Part shown: positions 17,323 through 25,741 of the stretch, in pieces
Layout: every line of letters starts with the position of its first letter
Position numbering within the stretch: position 1 is the stretch's first letter
Assembly: GCF_019599145.1 (NCBI RefSeq)
Contig: NZ_CP080647.1
Span: 9,238,001 to 9,302,000 of the forward strand
From: Streptomyces akebiae
GTDB taxonomy: Bacteria; Actinomycetota; Actinomycetes; Streptomycetales; Streptomycetaceae
Direction of reading: 5' to 3'
DNA length: 64,000 nt
Position numbers and translations under genes: made by a program
The notes under the pieces: generated by a model
What the model was told of the DNA's origin: nothing
Database searches by the model: none
The model's input: the letters and a program-made list of their open reading frames with translations, nothing else

Positions 17323-17883
17323 GTGAGATCAGTCAGGAAGGCAGCGGGCGAGCCGGACGAGGAGCGCCTCGTCCGGCTCGTGGCCAGGGGCGACCGCGCG
17401 GCGTTCGACGAGCTGTACCGGCGCACCGCGCCGTGGCTGGTGGTGCGGTTGCGGCGCCGCTGCGCCGACGAGCAGATCGTCGCCGAGGTCATGCAGGAGA
17501 CATACCTGGCGGTGTGGCGCGCGGCGGGCGCGTTCGCCGGCGCCGCCGTCGGGGGGAGCGCCGTCGGCTGGCTGTGGACCATCGCAGCCCGCCGTCTCGT
17601 CGACGCGTTCCGGCGCAGGGCCCACCACGCGGAACCCCCGCCCGCGGCCGCCGCGCACCCCGTGGCGCCCGCCGCCGAGGACGAGGCCCTCGCGGCGACC
17701 GTCGGCGGCGACGTCGGGGACGCGCTGCGCCGCCTCGCGCCCGAACTCAGAGCGGTACTGCAGGCCATGGTGCTCGACGGACTGACCGTCCGGGAGACCT
17801 CGGTCCTGCTCGGCGTGCCCGAGGGCACGGTCAAGACCCGTGCCCGCCGGGCCCGGACCGAGATGCGGAAGGCCCTGGCATGA
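17323..17883 (+). CDS. ECF-type RNA polymerase sigma factor
   Basis: The protein is 186 aa. Region 2 includes ARGDRAAFDELYRRTAPWLVVRLRRR and the -10 recognition stretch around MQETYLAVWRAA. Region 4 has the helix-turn-helix LTVRETSVLLGVPEGTVKTRARRARTEMR. It should direct transcription of its own operon under control of the coupled anti-sigma factor. GTG 17323 is chosen because it coincides with the expected transcription start of the promoter above; an in-frame GTG at 17266 would give 19 more residues. The stop overlaps the anti-sigma ATG. Confidence 0.9.
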   Translation: MRSVRKAAGEPDEERLVRLVARGDRAAFDELYRRTAPWLVVRLRRRCADEQIVAEVMQETYLAVWRAAGAFAGAAVGGSAVGWLWTIAARRLVDAFRRRAHHAEPPPAAAAHPVAPAAEDEALAATVGGDVGDALRRLAPELRAVLQAMVLDGLTVRETSVLLGVPEGTVKTRARRARTEMRKALA

Positions 17884-18710
17884 GCGTGGAACACGCGTCG
17901 ACACGGCTCATCGACGGATACGCGCGCGGCGACACGGACCTCGCCGCCGACGAGGTGTGGGCCCTGGAGGCCCATCTGGAGGCCTGCCGGAGCTGCCGGG
18001 ACCGGCTGTCGGCCGCCGTCACGGTGACCGCGCCCGCCGTGACCGCCCTGGTCGGCACCGTCTGGGCCGACCTCGAACCCCGGCTCGCCGCCATCCCCAC
18101 CATGCCCCGCCGCCGACGGCTGCGGTCCCGGCTGTCGACGTGGCTGACGCCCACGACGGTGCCGTGGCTGGCCATGATCATGAGCGTGACCCTGCTCGCC
18201 CTGCTGTTCGACATCGGAGACCCCGGCGCCGGACACGGCTCCGGCGAGGTGTCGCTGGTGCTGCTGCTCTCCCCCGTCCTGCCCGTCCTCGGCGTCGCGG
18301 CCTCGTGGTCACGCGGCCTGGACCCGGCGTACGAGCTGACGGCCTCCGTGCCCAGGGCCGGGCTCCAACTGGTGCTGCGGCGCACCGTGGCCGTGCTCGT
18401 CCTCGTCGTGCCCACGCTGTTCGTCGGCGGATGGGTGACGGGGGTGACGGCCGCCCAGTGGCTCTTGCCCTGCCTGGCGTTCACCTCGACGACCCTGGCG
18501 CTCGGCGGCGTCGTCGGCGTGACCCGCGCCGCCCTCGCGCTGGTCGCGGTGTGGGCCGCCGTGGTCGCGGCGCCGACCCTGGCCACCGGCCGCGTACCCC
18601 TCGCCCTCCGGACGGACGGCCTCCCCGTGTGGGGGCTGATCCTCACGCTCGGCATCGGTGTCGTGATCGCCCGCAGGGGCGCCTACTCCGTGCTGGGAGC
18701 CCATCGATGA
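17880..18710 (+). CDS. Membrane anti-sigma factor with zinc-finger (zf-HC2) domain
   Basis: The protein is 276 aa. The N-terminal anti-sigma zinc domain has the HxxxCxxC motif (HLEACRSC, residues ~31-38). Six or so hydrophobic segments follow (VPWLAMIMSVTLLALLFDI, VSLVLLLSPVLPVLGVAA and others), so it is a polytopic membrane protein. It should hold the sigma factor at the membrane until a signal, perhaps thiol or envelope stress, releases it. The ATG overlaps the sigma stop, and its own stop overlaps an ATG of the ABC ATPase frame. The extended membrane part, larger than in simple RsrA-like proteins, may sense the exporter state. Confidence 0.88.
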   Translation: MSVEHASTRLIDGYARGDTDLAADEVWALEAHLEACRSCRDRLSAAVTVTAPAVTALVGTVWADLEPRLAAIPTMPRRRRLRSRLSTWLTPTTVPWLAMIMSVTLLALLFDIGDPGAGHGSGEVSLVLLLSPVLPVLGVAASWSRGLDPAYELTASVPRAGLQLVLRRTVAVLVLVVPTLFVGGWVTGVTAAQWLLPCLAFTSTTLALGGVVGVTRAALALVAVWAAVVAAPTLATGRVPLALRTDGLPVWGLILTLGIGVVIARRGAYSVLGAHR

Positions 18711-18733
18711 CCAACGGGAAGGAACCACACGTG

Positions 18734-19540
18734 ATGTCCGCGCTGACCGCGGCCGACCTCGCGCCGACGCCCTACGCCTGGGAGATCCGGGCCACGGGGC
18801 TGAAGGTGAGGGCCGGTCGGAAACGGATGGCCGTCGACGGGCTCGACCTGTCGCTCGGCACCGGCGTGCACGGCCTGCTCGGACCCAACGGGGCCGGCAA
18901 GACCACCCTCATCCGGGCGCTGGCCACCGTGCTGCGCCCCGCCGAGGGCACCCTGGAACTGCTCGGCGAGTCCGCCGGAGGCCTCGGCGAACACCGGGCG
19001 CTGCGCCGCCGCATCGGCTATCTGCCGCAGGAGTTCGGCTACTACAAGCGGTTCACGGTGCGCGAGTTCGTCGAGTACATGGCGTGGCTGAAGGAGGTAC
19101 CGAAGGCGGACGTCCCCGCCGCGGTGCAGCGGGCGATCGAGCGGGTCGGCCTCGCCGACCGCGCCGACGAGCGGATGAAAGCACTGTCGGGCGGCATGGT
19201 GCGGCGCGTCGGGATCGCCCAGGCCCTCGTCAACGACCCGGCGATCCTGCTCCTCGACGAGCCGACGGCCGGCCTGGACCCGGCCCAACGGCTCCGCTTC
19301 CGCGAGCTGTTGCAGGAACTCGGCACGGACACCTGTGTGGTCGTCTCGACGCATCTGGTGGAGGACGTCGCCGCCGCCTGCACCGACGTGGTGCTGTTCG
19401 CCGAGGGCCGGCTGGTCTTCCAGGGCACCCCGGACGAGCTGGCCGCCGCGGGCGGACCCGAGCACGTGGGCGACAGCCCGCTGGAGCGCGGCTACTCGGC
19501 GCTGCTGCTCGACCCCCGGCAGGAAAGGGGCACCTGGTGA
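18734..19540 (+). CDS. ABC transporter ATP-binding protein
   Basis: The protein is about 268 aa with Walker A (GPNGAGKTT), Q-loop (YLPQEFGYYK), signature (LSGGMVRRV), Walker B (ILLLDEPTAGLD) and H-loop (VVSTHL). This places it in the ABC-2 exporter group. GAAGGAA lies ahead of GTG 18731/ATG 18734. An earlier ATG at 18707 overlaps the anti-sigma stop and is possible by coupling. With the two following membrane proteins it should form an exporter that the sigma/anti-sigma pair controls. Cargo is unknown; a peptide, lipid or antibiotic are all possible. Confidence 0.9.
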   Translation: MSALTAADLAPTPYAWEIRATGLKVRAGRKRMAVDGLDLSLGTGVHGLLGPNGAGKTTLIRALATVLRPAEGTLELLGESAGGLGEHRALRRRIGYLPQEFGYYKRFTVREFVEYMAWLKEVPKADVPAAVQRAIERVGLADRADERMKALSGGMVRRVGIAQALVNDPAILLLDEPTAGLDPAQRLRFRELLQELGTDTCVVVSTHLVEDVAAACTDVVLFAEGRLVFQGTPDELAAAGGPEHVGDSPLERGYSALLLDPRQERGTW

Positions 19541-20919
19541 ACGGCCGTGTCCTGCGGATCGAGCTGAGACGTTCCGTCGCCCCCTGGGCAGGCATCGTGT
19601 CCCTCTGCGTCGCCCTGGCGTTCCTGTACCTGGTGAGCGGACCGTGGTGGAAGGGCGCCGCGCTGTGGACGAGCCAGTGGACGTCCATGGCCCTGTGGAC
19701 CCGGTTCCTGATGGCCGTCCTGTGGCCGCTCGCGCTGGCGCTCGGCGCCCTCCAGGGGCTGCGCGACCACCGGTCGCGCATGTCCGAGCTGCTGACGAGC
19801 ACACCACGACCGGCCCGGCACCGCGCCGCCACGACCGCGGGCGCGACGGCGATCACGCTGACCTCGGCCTTCGTGCTCATCGTCCTCCTGGGCGCGGTCC
19901 AGGTGAGCGGCACCACCGAGTACACGCACCTCGGCTGGCTGCCGATCTCGCTGGTCGCCGTGCTCGCGCTCGTCGCGGGGGCTCTGCTGGGCATGGGGAT
20001 CGGACGCAGCCTCCCCTCCCCGCTGACGCCGCCCGCGCTGGCCGTGGCCGCCTTCGTCTTCGTCAACCTGTTGCGGATGTCGACGGAGTCGGCGGTGCCC
20101 ACGGCCATGTGGGGGCCGAGCCGGGTCGCGCTGCTGTCACCGGTGGTGGACGAGGTGCGCGACGTGTTCCTGACCCTCTCCGCCCCCGTGCACGTGGGCC
20201 AGACGGTCTGGCTGCTCGGTATGGCCGTGACCGGCTTCGCCCTGCTGGCCGTCTCGACGCCGCGCGCCCGGCTGCTCGCCCTCGCACCCGTCCTGGCGGG
20301 CGCGGTGATCGCCCTGCTCGTCCTGCCCGCCGACCCGCGCGGGGTGTACGTCGTCGACGAGGCCGCCGCGGCCCAGGTGTGTGACGGACCGGTGTGCGTG
20401 GCGGCCGTCCACCAGGACCGGCTGGCCGACCTCGCGGACCCCGGGAAGGAGGCGTTGCGTCTCCTGCGGGGCGTCCTCGGCGGCGAGGCACCGACAACCG
20501 TCCGGGAGAGCACCGCGCGACGGGGGATCTTCGACGCGCCGGAGCGGTCGCGCAGGGCCGTGCTCGTCGACTTCGGCGACGGCGTGATCGCCGACGCGAA
20601 GGGCGAGCAGCTGACGCGGGCCCTCCTCGGGCAGGGCATGGCGCCGGTCTGCTTCGCCCGCAGCGCCAACGAGAGCGGCACCATGGGCGAACTCGCCGCG
20701 CAGGGCGTCGTCGCGGGCTGGGTCCTCGGGGACCTGCGGCCGTTCACCGGCGCCATGCACGCGCCGAGCGACCAACTCGCCACGGCCCGCCCGGTGTTCA
20801 CGGAACTCAAGTCCCTGCCGTGGTCCGAGCAGATCGCCCGCGTGAAGGACGCGCACACCGCCGCGGTCTCCTGCTCGGGCGACCCGCTCGACATCCTGGA
20901 CGGCGGTACGGCCCGATGA
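19537..20919 (+). CDS. ABC-2 type permease with large C-terminal soluble domain
   Basis: The protein is 460 aa. About six membrane segments fill residues 15-280 (for example FLMAVLWPLALALGAL, LTSAFVLIVLLGAVQV, LLALAPVLAGAVIALLVL). A soluble region of roughly 170 residues follows, starting YVVDEAAAAQVCDGPVCVAAVH with a C-x4-C pair and ending with a further Cys. This tail is not part of the standard ABC-2 permease, and its likely extracytoplasmic position suggests substrate or signal binding. The GTG start overlaps the ATPase stop and the stop overlaps the next ATG, so subunits are made in step. Confidence 0.8.
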   Translation: MNGRVLRIELRRSVAPWAGIVSLCVALAFLYLVSGPWWKGAALWTSQWTSMALWTRFLMAVLWPLALALGALQGLRDHRSRMSELLTSTPRPARHRAATTAGATAITLTSAFVLIVLLGAVQVSGTTEYTHLGWLPISLVAVLALVAGALLGMGIGRSLPSPLTPPALAVAAFVFVNLLRMSTESAVPTAMWGPSRVALLSPVVDEVRDVFLTLSAPVHVGQTVWLLGMAVTGFALLAVSTPRARLLALAPVLAGAVIALLVLPADPRGVYVVDEAAAAQVCDGPVCVAAVHQDRLADLADPGKEALRLLRGVLGGEAPTTVRESTARRGIFDAPERSRRAVLVDFGDGVIADAKGEQLTRALLGQGMAPVCFARSANESGTMGELAAQGVVAGWVLGDLRPFTGAMHAPSDQLATARPVFTELKSLPWSEQIARVKDAHTAAVSCSGDPLDILDGGTAR

Positions 20920-21494
20920 GATGGCTGACCCTGTACGCGCGCTCCCGGCAGGTGCCCGCGTCGCTCGCCGCCGTGGTCATCGGCGCGGCCGCGGTGTGGG
21001 CGCTGGTCGCCCGGGACGGCGGCGGGGGACCGGCCGATCCGAGGACGCCCGTGTTCGTCCTCGTCGCAGGGGTGACGGCCGCCTCGATCGGGCTCGGCGG
21101 GCAGGACCTCGCGCTGGACCGCACGGCCGCGATCCGCTGGCGGCCCCGCAGGGCGGCCCACGTGCTGCTCATCGGCACGGTCGTCGCCCTCGTGCTCCTC
21201 GCGGTACGGGCGACGGGCACCGACCTGGCCGCCACCGCGTTCATCGTCCGTGACAGCGCGGGGCTGACGGGGCTCGTCGCCCTCGGAGCGGTGGTGTGCG
21301 GGGCACCGTACGCGTGGACCCCGGCGGTCGCCTGGCTGTCGTTCTCGGCCTTCGCCCCGCCGCCGACGAACGTGCCGATGGAGGTCGCGACCTGGATGCT
21401 GCTGCCGCCCGGTACGCCGGCGGCCACCTGGACCGCCCTGGCCCTCGCCGTCACCGGCATCACGGTGTACGCCCTGGCGGGCCCGAGACGGTAG
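20916..21494 (+). CDS. Small multi-spanning membrane protein of the ABC operon
   Basis: The protein is 192 aa with about five hydrophobic segments (VPASLAAVVIGAAAVWALV, VLLIGTVVALVLLAV, LTGLVALGAVVCGAPYAW, WTALALAVTGITVYALAG). No family was recognised. It is translationally coupled to the permease and is the last gene of the sigma operon. It is therefore probably a second membrane subunit or accessory factor of the exporter. A short GC hairpin follows its stop. Confidence 0.75.
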   Translation: MRWLTLYARSRQVPASLAAVVIGAAAVWALVARDGGGGPADPRTPVFVLVAGVTAASIGLGGQDLALDRTAAIRWRPRRAAHVLLIGTVVALVLLAVRATGTDLAATAFIVRDSAGLTGLVALGAVVCGAPYAWTPAVAWLSFSAFAPPPTNVPMEVATWMLLPPGTPAATWTALALAVTGITVYALAGPRR

Positions 21495-21511
21495 CCGCCG
21501 CGGGTGGCGGC
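21494..21511. terminator. Short GC hairpin between convergent genes
   Basis: GCCGCC and GGCGGC pair over a six-base loop directly after the ABC operon and before the convergent mannosyltransferase stop. There is no T-run, so it is only a possible terminator. Confidence 0.3.
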
Positions 21512-21530
21512 CAGAGCGCCAGGGCGGGGC

Positions 21531-23225
21531 TCATATCCAGGTGTCGAGCCACATCCGGGTCTGCCACTCGGGATACGGGATCGTCTGGCCCGTGTAGACG
21601 GGGAAGAAGTAGACGAAGTTCCAGACGATGAGCAGGACGAGGGTGCCGACCGCCACCGCTCCCCGGTTGCGGCGGTCGGCACCCGCGCCCGGCGGCCCCA
21701 GCAGCGCGCCCAGCGTCATGGCCACGGCCAGGCACACGTACGGCACGAACACGACGGCGTAGAAGGCGAAGATCGTGCGGTCCTGGTAGAGGAACCACGG
21801 CAGATAGCCGGCGGCCACCGCGCCCAGCACGGCGCCCGCGCGCCAGTCCCGGCGCAGCGCCCACCGGAACAGCAGATACCCGAGGGCGCAGCACGCCGTC
21901 CACCACAGCATCGGCGTCCCCAGGGCGAGGATCGCCTGGGAGCAGCCGGTCAGCGCGTGACAACCCGCCTCGCCGGGCTCGGGCGACCGGTACGAGAACA
22001 GCACGGGACGTCCGAGGACCAGCCAACTCCACGGGTTCGACTCGTACTTGTGGTAGGTCTCCAGGCCCACGTTGAACCGGTAGACGGCGGACTCGTAGTG
22101 CCACAGGCTGCGCAGCGGGGCGGGGATCCACGACCAGACGCCGCCGCGGCCGTCCGCCCAGTGCCGCCCGTAGCCGCCGTCGGACAGGAACCAGCCGGTC
22201 CACGTCACCAGATACGTCACCACGGCGACCGGGGCGAGGGAGAGCACCGACCGGCCCACATCCTTGCGCAGCACCGCCCGGTACGGGTGCCGTGCCCCCG
22301 CGACGCGTCGGGCGCCGACGTCCCACAGCACGGTCAGGACCATGAAGAAGGCCAGGAAGTACAGGCCGTTCCACTTGGTCGAGGCGGCGAGGCCCAGACA
22401 GACTCCGGTCGCGAGCCGCCAAGGGCGCCATCCCGTACCGGCGTGGTCACCGGTGCCCCCGTCCGGGCGGACATGCCCGTCCGGGGCCACCGGCAACGCC
22501 GCCGCGAGCCGGGACCGGGCGTGGTCCCGGTCGAGCAACAGGCAACCGAACGCCGCCAGTACGAAGAACATGACGATCAGGTCGAGCAGGGCGGTCCGGC
22601 TCATCACATAGTGCAGACCGTCCACCGCCAGCAGCGTGCCGGCCAGACAGCCCAGGAACGTGGAACGGAACAGTCTGCGTCCGATGCGGCAGAGCATCAG
22701 TACCGACAGCGTCCCGAGGAGCGCCGTCATGAAGCGCCAGCCGAACGGGGTGAGACCGAACATCCACTCACCGACGGCGATCACCCACTTGCCCGTCGGC
22801 GGATGCGCCACGAAGGCCCCGGTGTCGGAGAGTGGGATCACCTGCGGGTCGGCCAGGACCTGCGGGTCGGCGACCTTGCGGTCCGGCCAGGTGCCCTCGT
22901 AGCCCAACCTGAGCAGCGACCACGCGTCCTTGGCGTAGTACGTCTCGTCGAAGGCGAGTTCGTGCGGCTGCCCGAGGCGCCAGAAGCGGATCGTTCCCGC
23001 CAGCAGGGCGACGAGCAGCGGCCCCAGCCACCCCATCGCGCTCGCGACCCGGTACGCGGGCTCCGGCCCGAGCCCCACGCGCTCCCAGATCCGGGTCCCC
23101 GGCTCCGGGAAGGGCGGCACCAGCCGTTCGCGCACGTCGCTCGGGGGTCGCCCAGCGTGCCCGAACGGGCGCGGACGGTCGATCCGGTCGAGGGACGCCG
23201 TCGTCGGACGGGGGCCGTGGAGCAT
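21531..23225 (-). CDS. Protein O-mannosyltransferase (PMT/GT39)
   Basis: The protein is about 564 aa with many membrane spans. The first extracytoplasmic loop has the catalytic acidic pair in FDETYYAKDAWSLL. Family landmarks include AHPPTGKWVIAVGEW, the STKWNGLYFLAFF segment and the C-terminal four-TM module ending FPVYTGQTIPYPEWQTRMWL. The enzyme transfers mannose from polyprenyl-phosphate-mannose to secreted proteins, coupled to Sec export. ATG 23225 is chosen because the upstream open frame is unrelated. It is convergent with the ABC operon. No polyprenol-phosphate mannose synthase gene is adjacent, as is usual in Streptomyces. Confidence 0.9.
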   Translation of the reverse strand: MLHGPRPTTASLDRIDRPRPFGHAGRPPSDVRERLVPPFPEPGTRIWERVGLGPEPAYRVASAMGWLGPLLVALLAGTIRFWRLGQPHELAFDETYYAKDAWSLLRLGYEGTWPDRKVADPQVLADPQVIPLSDTGAFVAHPPTGKWVIAVGEWMFGLTPFGWRFMTALLGTLSVLMLCRIGRRLFRSTFLGCLAGTLLAVDGLHYVMSRTALLDLIVMFFVLAAFGCLLLDRDHARSRLAAALPVAPDGHVRPDGGTGDHAGTGWRPWRLATGVCLGLAASTKWNGLYFLAFFMVLTVLWDVGARRVAGARHPYRAVLRKDVGRSVLSLAPVAVVTYLVTWTGWFLSDGGYGRHWADGRGGVWSWIPAPLRSLWHYESAVYRFNVGLETYHKYESNPWSWLVLGRPVLFSYRSPEPGEAGCHALTGCSQAILALGTPMLWWTACCALGYLLFRWALRRDWRAGAVLGAVAAGYLPWFLYQDRTIFAFYAVVFVPYVCLAVAMTLGALLGPPGAGADRRNRGAVAVGTLVLLIVWNFVYFFPVYTGQTIPYPEWQTRMWLDTWI

Positions 23226-23447
23226 CGCGGTGACAGCGTCCTTCGAGTGTGTACGAACATGGTCCTGCCGCTCACGCGGAACGGTGCGCCCACTTCCGCA
23301 CCCCCGCGCGCTCGTCTCCGGAGATCGTAAGGGGCACGCGTTCGATCGGCGCGGGCGGTGCGTCGCGGACGGCGACGGCCGCCCAGCGCCAACCGCCCAC
23401 CTGCGGACGCCAATCCCTGATGCGCGGCGGCGTCGTGCCGTGATGGG

Positions 23448-24302
23448 ATGCGGCAGGTGAGCGAGACGTTGCAGGCCCGTATCGAGCGGTACTACACCAC
23501 CGTGCCGTCGCTGTTCGCGGACGTCGAGGAGTTCGGGCCGCTGCGGCTGTTCGTGCGCTCGGAGCCGGGAGCCCCGTACTACGGCGGGCCCGGACATGCC
23601 CAGCCCACCGCCGGAAGGGCCGCGGCGATCGGTGCCGCCGACATCGCGCGGGTACGGGCCCGGCAGCGTGAACTCGGTGTCCCGGAAGCGTTCGAGTGGC
23701 TGGCCGAGTCGGCTCCGGCGCTGCGGGCCGGGATCGAGGGCTCCGGACTTCCGGTGCTGGAACGCCCGTTGATGGCGCTGGATCCCCACCACCGCGTCGA
23801 CCCGCACCCGGTGCCGGACGGTGTGACCCTCCGGGCGCTGACGGCCGACGATCCGGTGTTGCCCGCGGCCCTCGCCCTGCCGCGGCTGGCCTTCGCCGAC
23901 GAGGGCACCGCGGGGGGCGCGTCGGACCGTGCGCGGTTGGCGGCGGTGGCCGAGGAACTGATCGCGGACGGCACCGTGGAGACGGTCCGCCCCGTTCTCC
24001 GCGCCGGGCACAAAGTTCTGGTCGCCGCCGTCGCCCCGGACGGCACGCCGCTGGCCGTCGGCCACTACCACCCGATGGACGGCACCACCGAGGTCGGTGG
24101 CATCGGCACGCTTCCCGCCGCCCGCCGCCAGGGCCTGGCGGCCGCCGTCACGGCGGCTCTGGTCGCGCACGCCCGCGACCATGGGGTGAGCACCGTCTTC
24201 CTCGCCTACGCGCGGGACACCGTCGCCCGTATCTACTCCCGTCTCGGCTTCCGCCCCGCCGGCTGCACCCTCCTGATCGCCGGTCAGCCCGCCCGGTCGT
24301 AG
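23448..24302 (+). CDS. GNAT family N-acetyltransferase
   Basis: The protein is 284 aa. Residues ~120-284 form a GNAT domain with the acetyl-CoA loop GIGTLPAARRQGLAAAVTAAL and the closing segment VARIYSRLGFRPAG. The N-terminal ~115 residues are a separate region (SLFADVEEFGPLRLFV) of unknown role. Substrate is not identifiable. The gene is divergent from the mannosyltransferase. ATG 23448 or GTG 23457 could serve as start; no decisive ribosome site is visible. It is followed by a decayed decarboxylase gene on the same strand. Confidence 0.85.
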   Translation: MRQVSETLQARIERYYTTVPSLFADVEEFGPLRLFVRSEPGAPYYGGPGHAQPTAGRAAAIGAADIARVRARQRELGVPEAFEWLAESAPALRAGIEGSGLPVLERPLMALDPHHRVDPHPVPDGVTLRALTADDPVLPAALALPRLAFADEGTAGGASDRARLAAVAEELIADGTVETVRPVLRAGHKVLVAAVAPDGTPLAVGHYHPMDGTTEVGGIGTLPAARRQGLAAAVTAALVAHARDHGVSTVFLAYARDTVARIYSRLGFRPAGCTLLIAGQPARS

Positions 24303-24379
24303 CCGCCGATCGCCGATCCCGCGCGCCGCCCCGAGCGCCCGTGTCGCTCGCCGGTGTCGATCGCTCTCCAGGGGCACCC

Positions 24380-24636
24380 GTGAGGCCCGTACACGGCGGG
24401 AGATTCCTGGAGGCGGAGACGGATCACTCGCGGGTGCCCGCACTGGAGGCGTTGCGGGAGTTCCGACGGCGCGGGGACGTCGTCTACGAACGCACGCCGA
24501 GGTCGACCTGGTGGTCACCAGCGTCCACAAGACGGGCGGGGCCGTCGAACAGAGCTCCGTCTTCCATCTGCCGTACGACCGGGTCTCCCCGCAGGCCCTC
24601 AAGCAGCGCGAGGACCTCCTCGGCACCACCAGCGCA
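24380..24636 (+). pseudogene. Orn/Lys/Arg decarboxylase remnant with internal deletion
   Basis: The first part encodes DHSRVPALEALREFRRRG, the N-terminal signature of group III PLP decarboxylases. At about 24496 the frame changes to EVDLVVTSVHKTGGAVEQSS, the segment that includes the PLP-binding lysine, and continues to LKQREDLLGTTSA. Roughly 200 residues between these blocks and all sequence after them are missing. The second frame runs by chance into the hemerythrin gene. Confidence 0.7.
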
Positions 24637-24786
24637 CGGAACGCGACGGACCCTCTCGGGGAACCACCCCGGGAGGGCCGCGTGGCTGGGCCGTTCGCGG
24701 GTACTCGGGGCCGCGCCGAGGGCCTGACGAGGCCCACGGGTACGGATGGCGAAGGCATCGCGGCACCGAGGAGAGGAGCGGGAGAC

Positions 24787-25350
24787 ATGGGACACGGTGG
24801 AGACGTCATCGACGAACTGACCACGGACCACGGGGAGGTGGAGGAGTTGTTCGGCCGGATCGAGGCACTGCCCTCCGGGGACCCCCAGCGCAAGCAGCAC
24901 ATGGACCAGGTCACCATCGAGCTGGTGCGTCACTCGGTCGCCGAGGAGGCGTACCTCTACCCGGCGGTCCGCGAGCACCTCCCGGACGGCGACGCGATCG
25001 CCGACCGTGAGCTGGAGGACCACGCCGAGGCCGAGCGCACCATGAAGGCGCTGGAGCAGTGCGAGGCCGACCACCCGGACTTCGACCTGTTGGCCATCCA
25101 GTTGATGACCGAGATCAGGTCGCACATCCAGGACGAGGAGAACAACCTCTTCCCCAGGCTGCGCGCGGCCTGCTCGACGGACGCCCTGAACGGCCTCGGC
25201 GAAAAGGTCCGCACGGCCAAGAAGACGGCCCCGACCCGGCCCCACCCGGCGGCCCCGGACACCCCGCCGGCCAACAAGCTGCTCGCTCCCGGAATGGGCC
25301 TCGTCGACCGTTTGCGCGACGCGCTGACCGGCCGGGGCAAGGACGGCTGA
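24787..25350 (+). CDS. Hemerythrin HHE domain protein
   Basis: The protein is 187 aa. The HHE cation-binding helices are clear: LTTDHGEVEELFGRIE, LVRHSVAEEAYLYPAV, LEDHAEAERTMKALE and IRSHIQDEENNLFPRL provide the His and Glu ligands of a di-iron centre. It may bind oxygen or nitric oxide or take part in redox stress; the precise role is unknown. ATG 24787 has GAGGAG and GGGAG sites upstream. The longer in-frame extension is the decarboxylase remnant, not part of the protein. The last 50 residues are a Pro/Ala-rich linker and a short helix. A large hairpin follows. Confidence 0.9.
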   Translation: MGHGGDVIDELTTDHGEVEELFGRIEALPSGDPQRKQHMDQVTIELVRHSVAEEAYLYPAVREHLPDGDAIADRELEDHAEAERTMKALEQCEADHPDFDLLAIQLMTEIRSHIQDEENNLFPRLRAACSTDALNGLGEKVRTAKKTAPTRPHPAAPDTPPANKLLAPGMGLVDRLRDALTGRGKDG

Positions 25351-25376
25351 CGAGGCGGACGGACGGCGGCGGCGGG

Positions 25377-25451
25377 CCGGACGACGACGGCGGCGGGCCG
25401 GTGGAACCCGGATTCACCGGGTTCCACCGGCCCGCCGCCGTCGTCGTCCGG
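25377..25451. terminator. Perfect 35-bp inverted repeat with 5-nt loop
   Basis: Bases 25377-25411 are the exact reverse complement of 25417-25451, with the loop ATTCA between. It begins 26 bases after the hemerythrin stop and faces a minus-strand gene, so it probably terminates transcription from both sides. The stem is unusually long and perfect, and has no T-run, as is common in Streptomyces. Confidence 0.85.
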
Positions 25452-25484
25452 CTTCGCGTCGTGGCGCGAGGTCCGTCGTCGGGC

Positions 25485-25655
25485 TCAGTCGTCACCCCTG
25501 ACGATGTGCTCGTCCGTCTCGGACCCCGCCCCGCGGATACCGTCCCGGTCCGTCAGGGCGGGAAGGCACAGGCGCACACCCTTCTCGCGCCGACGCCGGG
25601 CCTCGGCCCAGCCGCTCTCGCGGACGACGAGTTTCTCGACGGTGTGCGTGCTCAC
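25485..25655 (-). CDS. Possible small protein, 56 aa
   Basis: A GTG-initiated frame encodes 56 residues with basic N-terminal half (VRESGWAEARRRREKG) and acidic C-terminus. The ribosome site is weak and no family was recognised. Codon bias is compatible with a real gene. It lies between the 35-bp hairpin and the next minus-strand gene's 3' end. Confidence 0.3.
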   Translation of the reverse strand: MSTHTVEKLVVRESGWAEARRRREKGVRLCLPALTDRDGIRGAGSETDEHIVRGDD

Positions 25656-25741
25656 GGCGTCTCAACTTCTTTCCGAACCGAATGCCACTGCTTCCTGGTG
25701 TGCGCCCACGGGTGCCCGGTGACCGAGGAGCCAAACGGGCC

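Noticed and set aside
24511..25350. A 279-aa hemerythrin fused to an N-terminal extension
   Set aside because: The extension is the remnant of an Orn/Lys/Arg decarboxylase plus filler, and a good ribosome site precedes the ATG at 24787.
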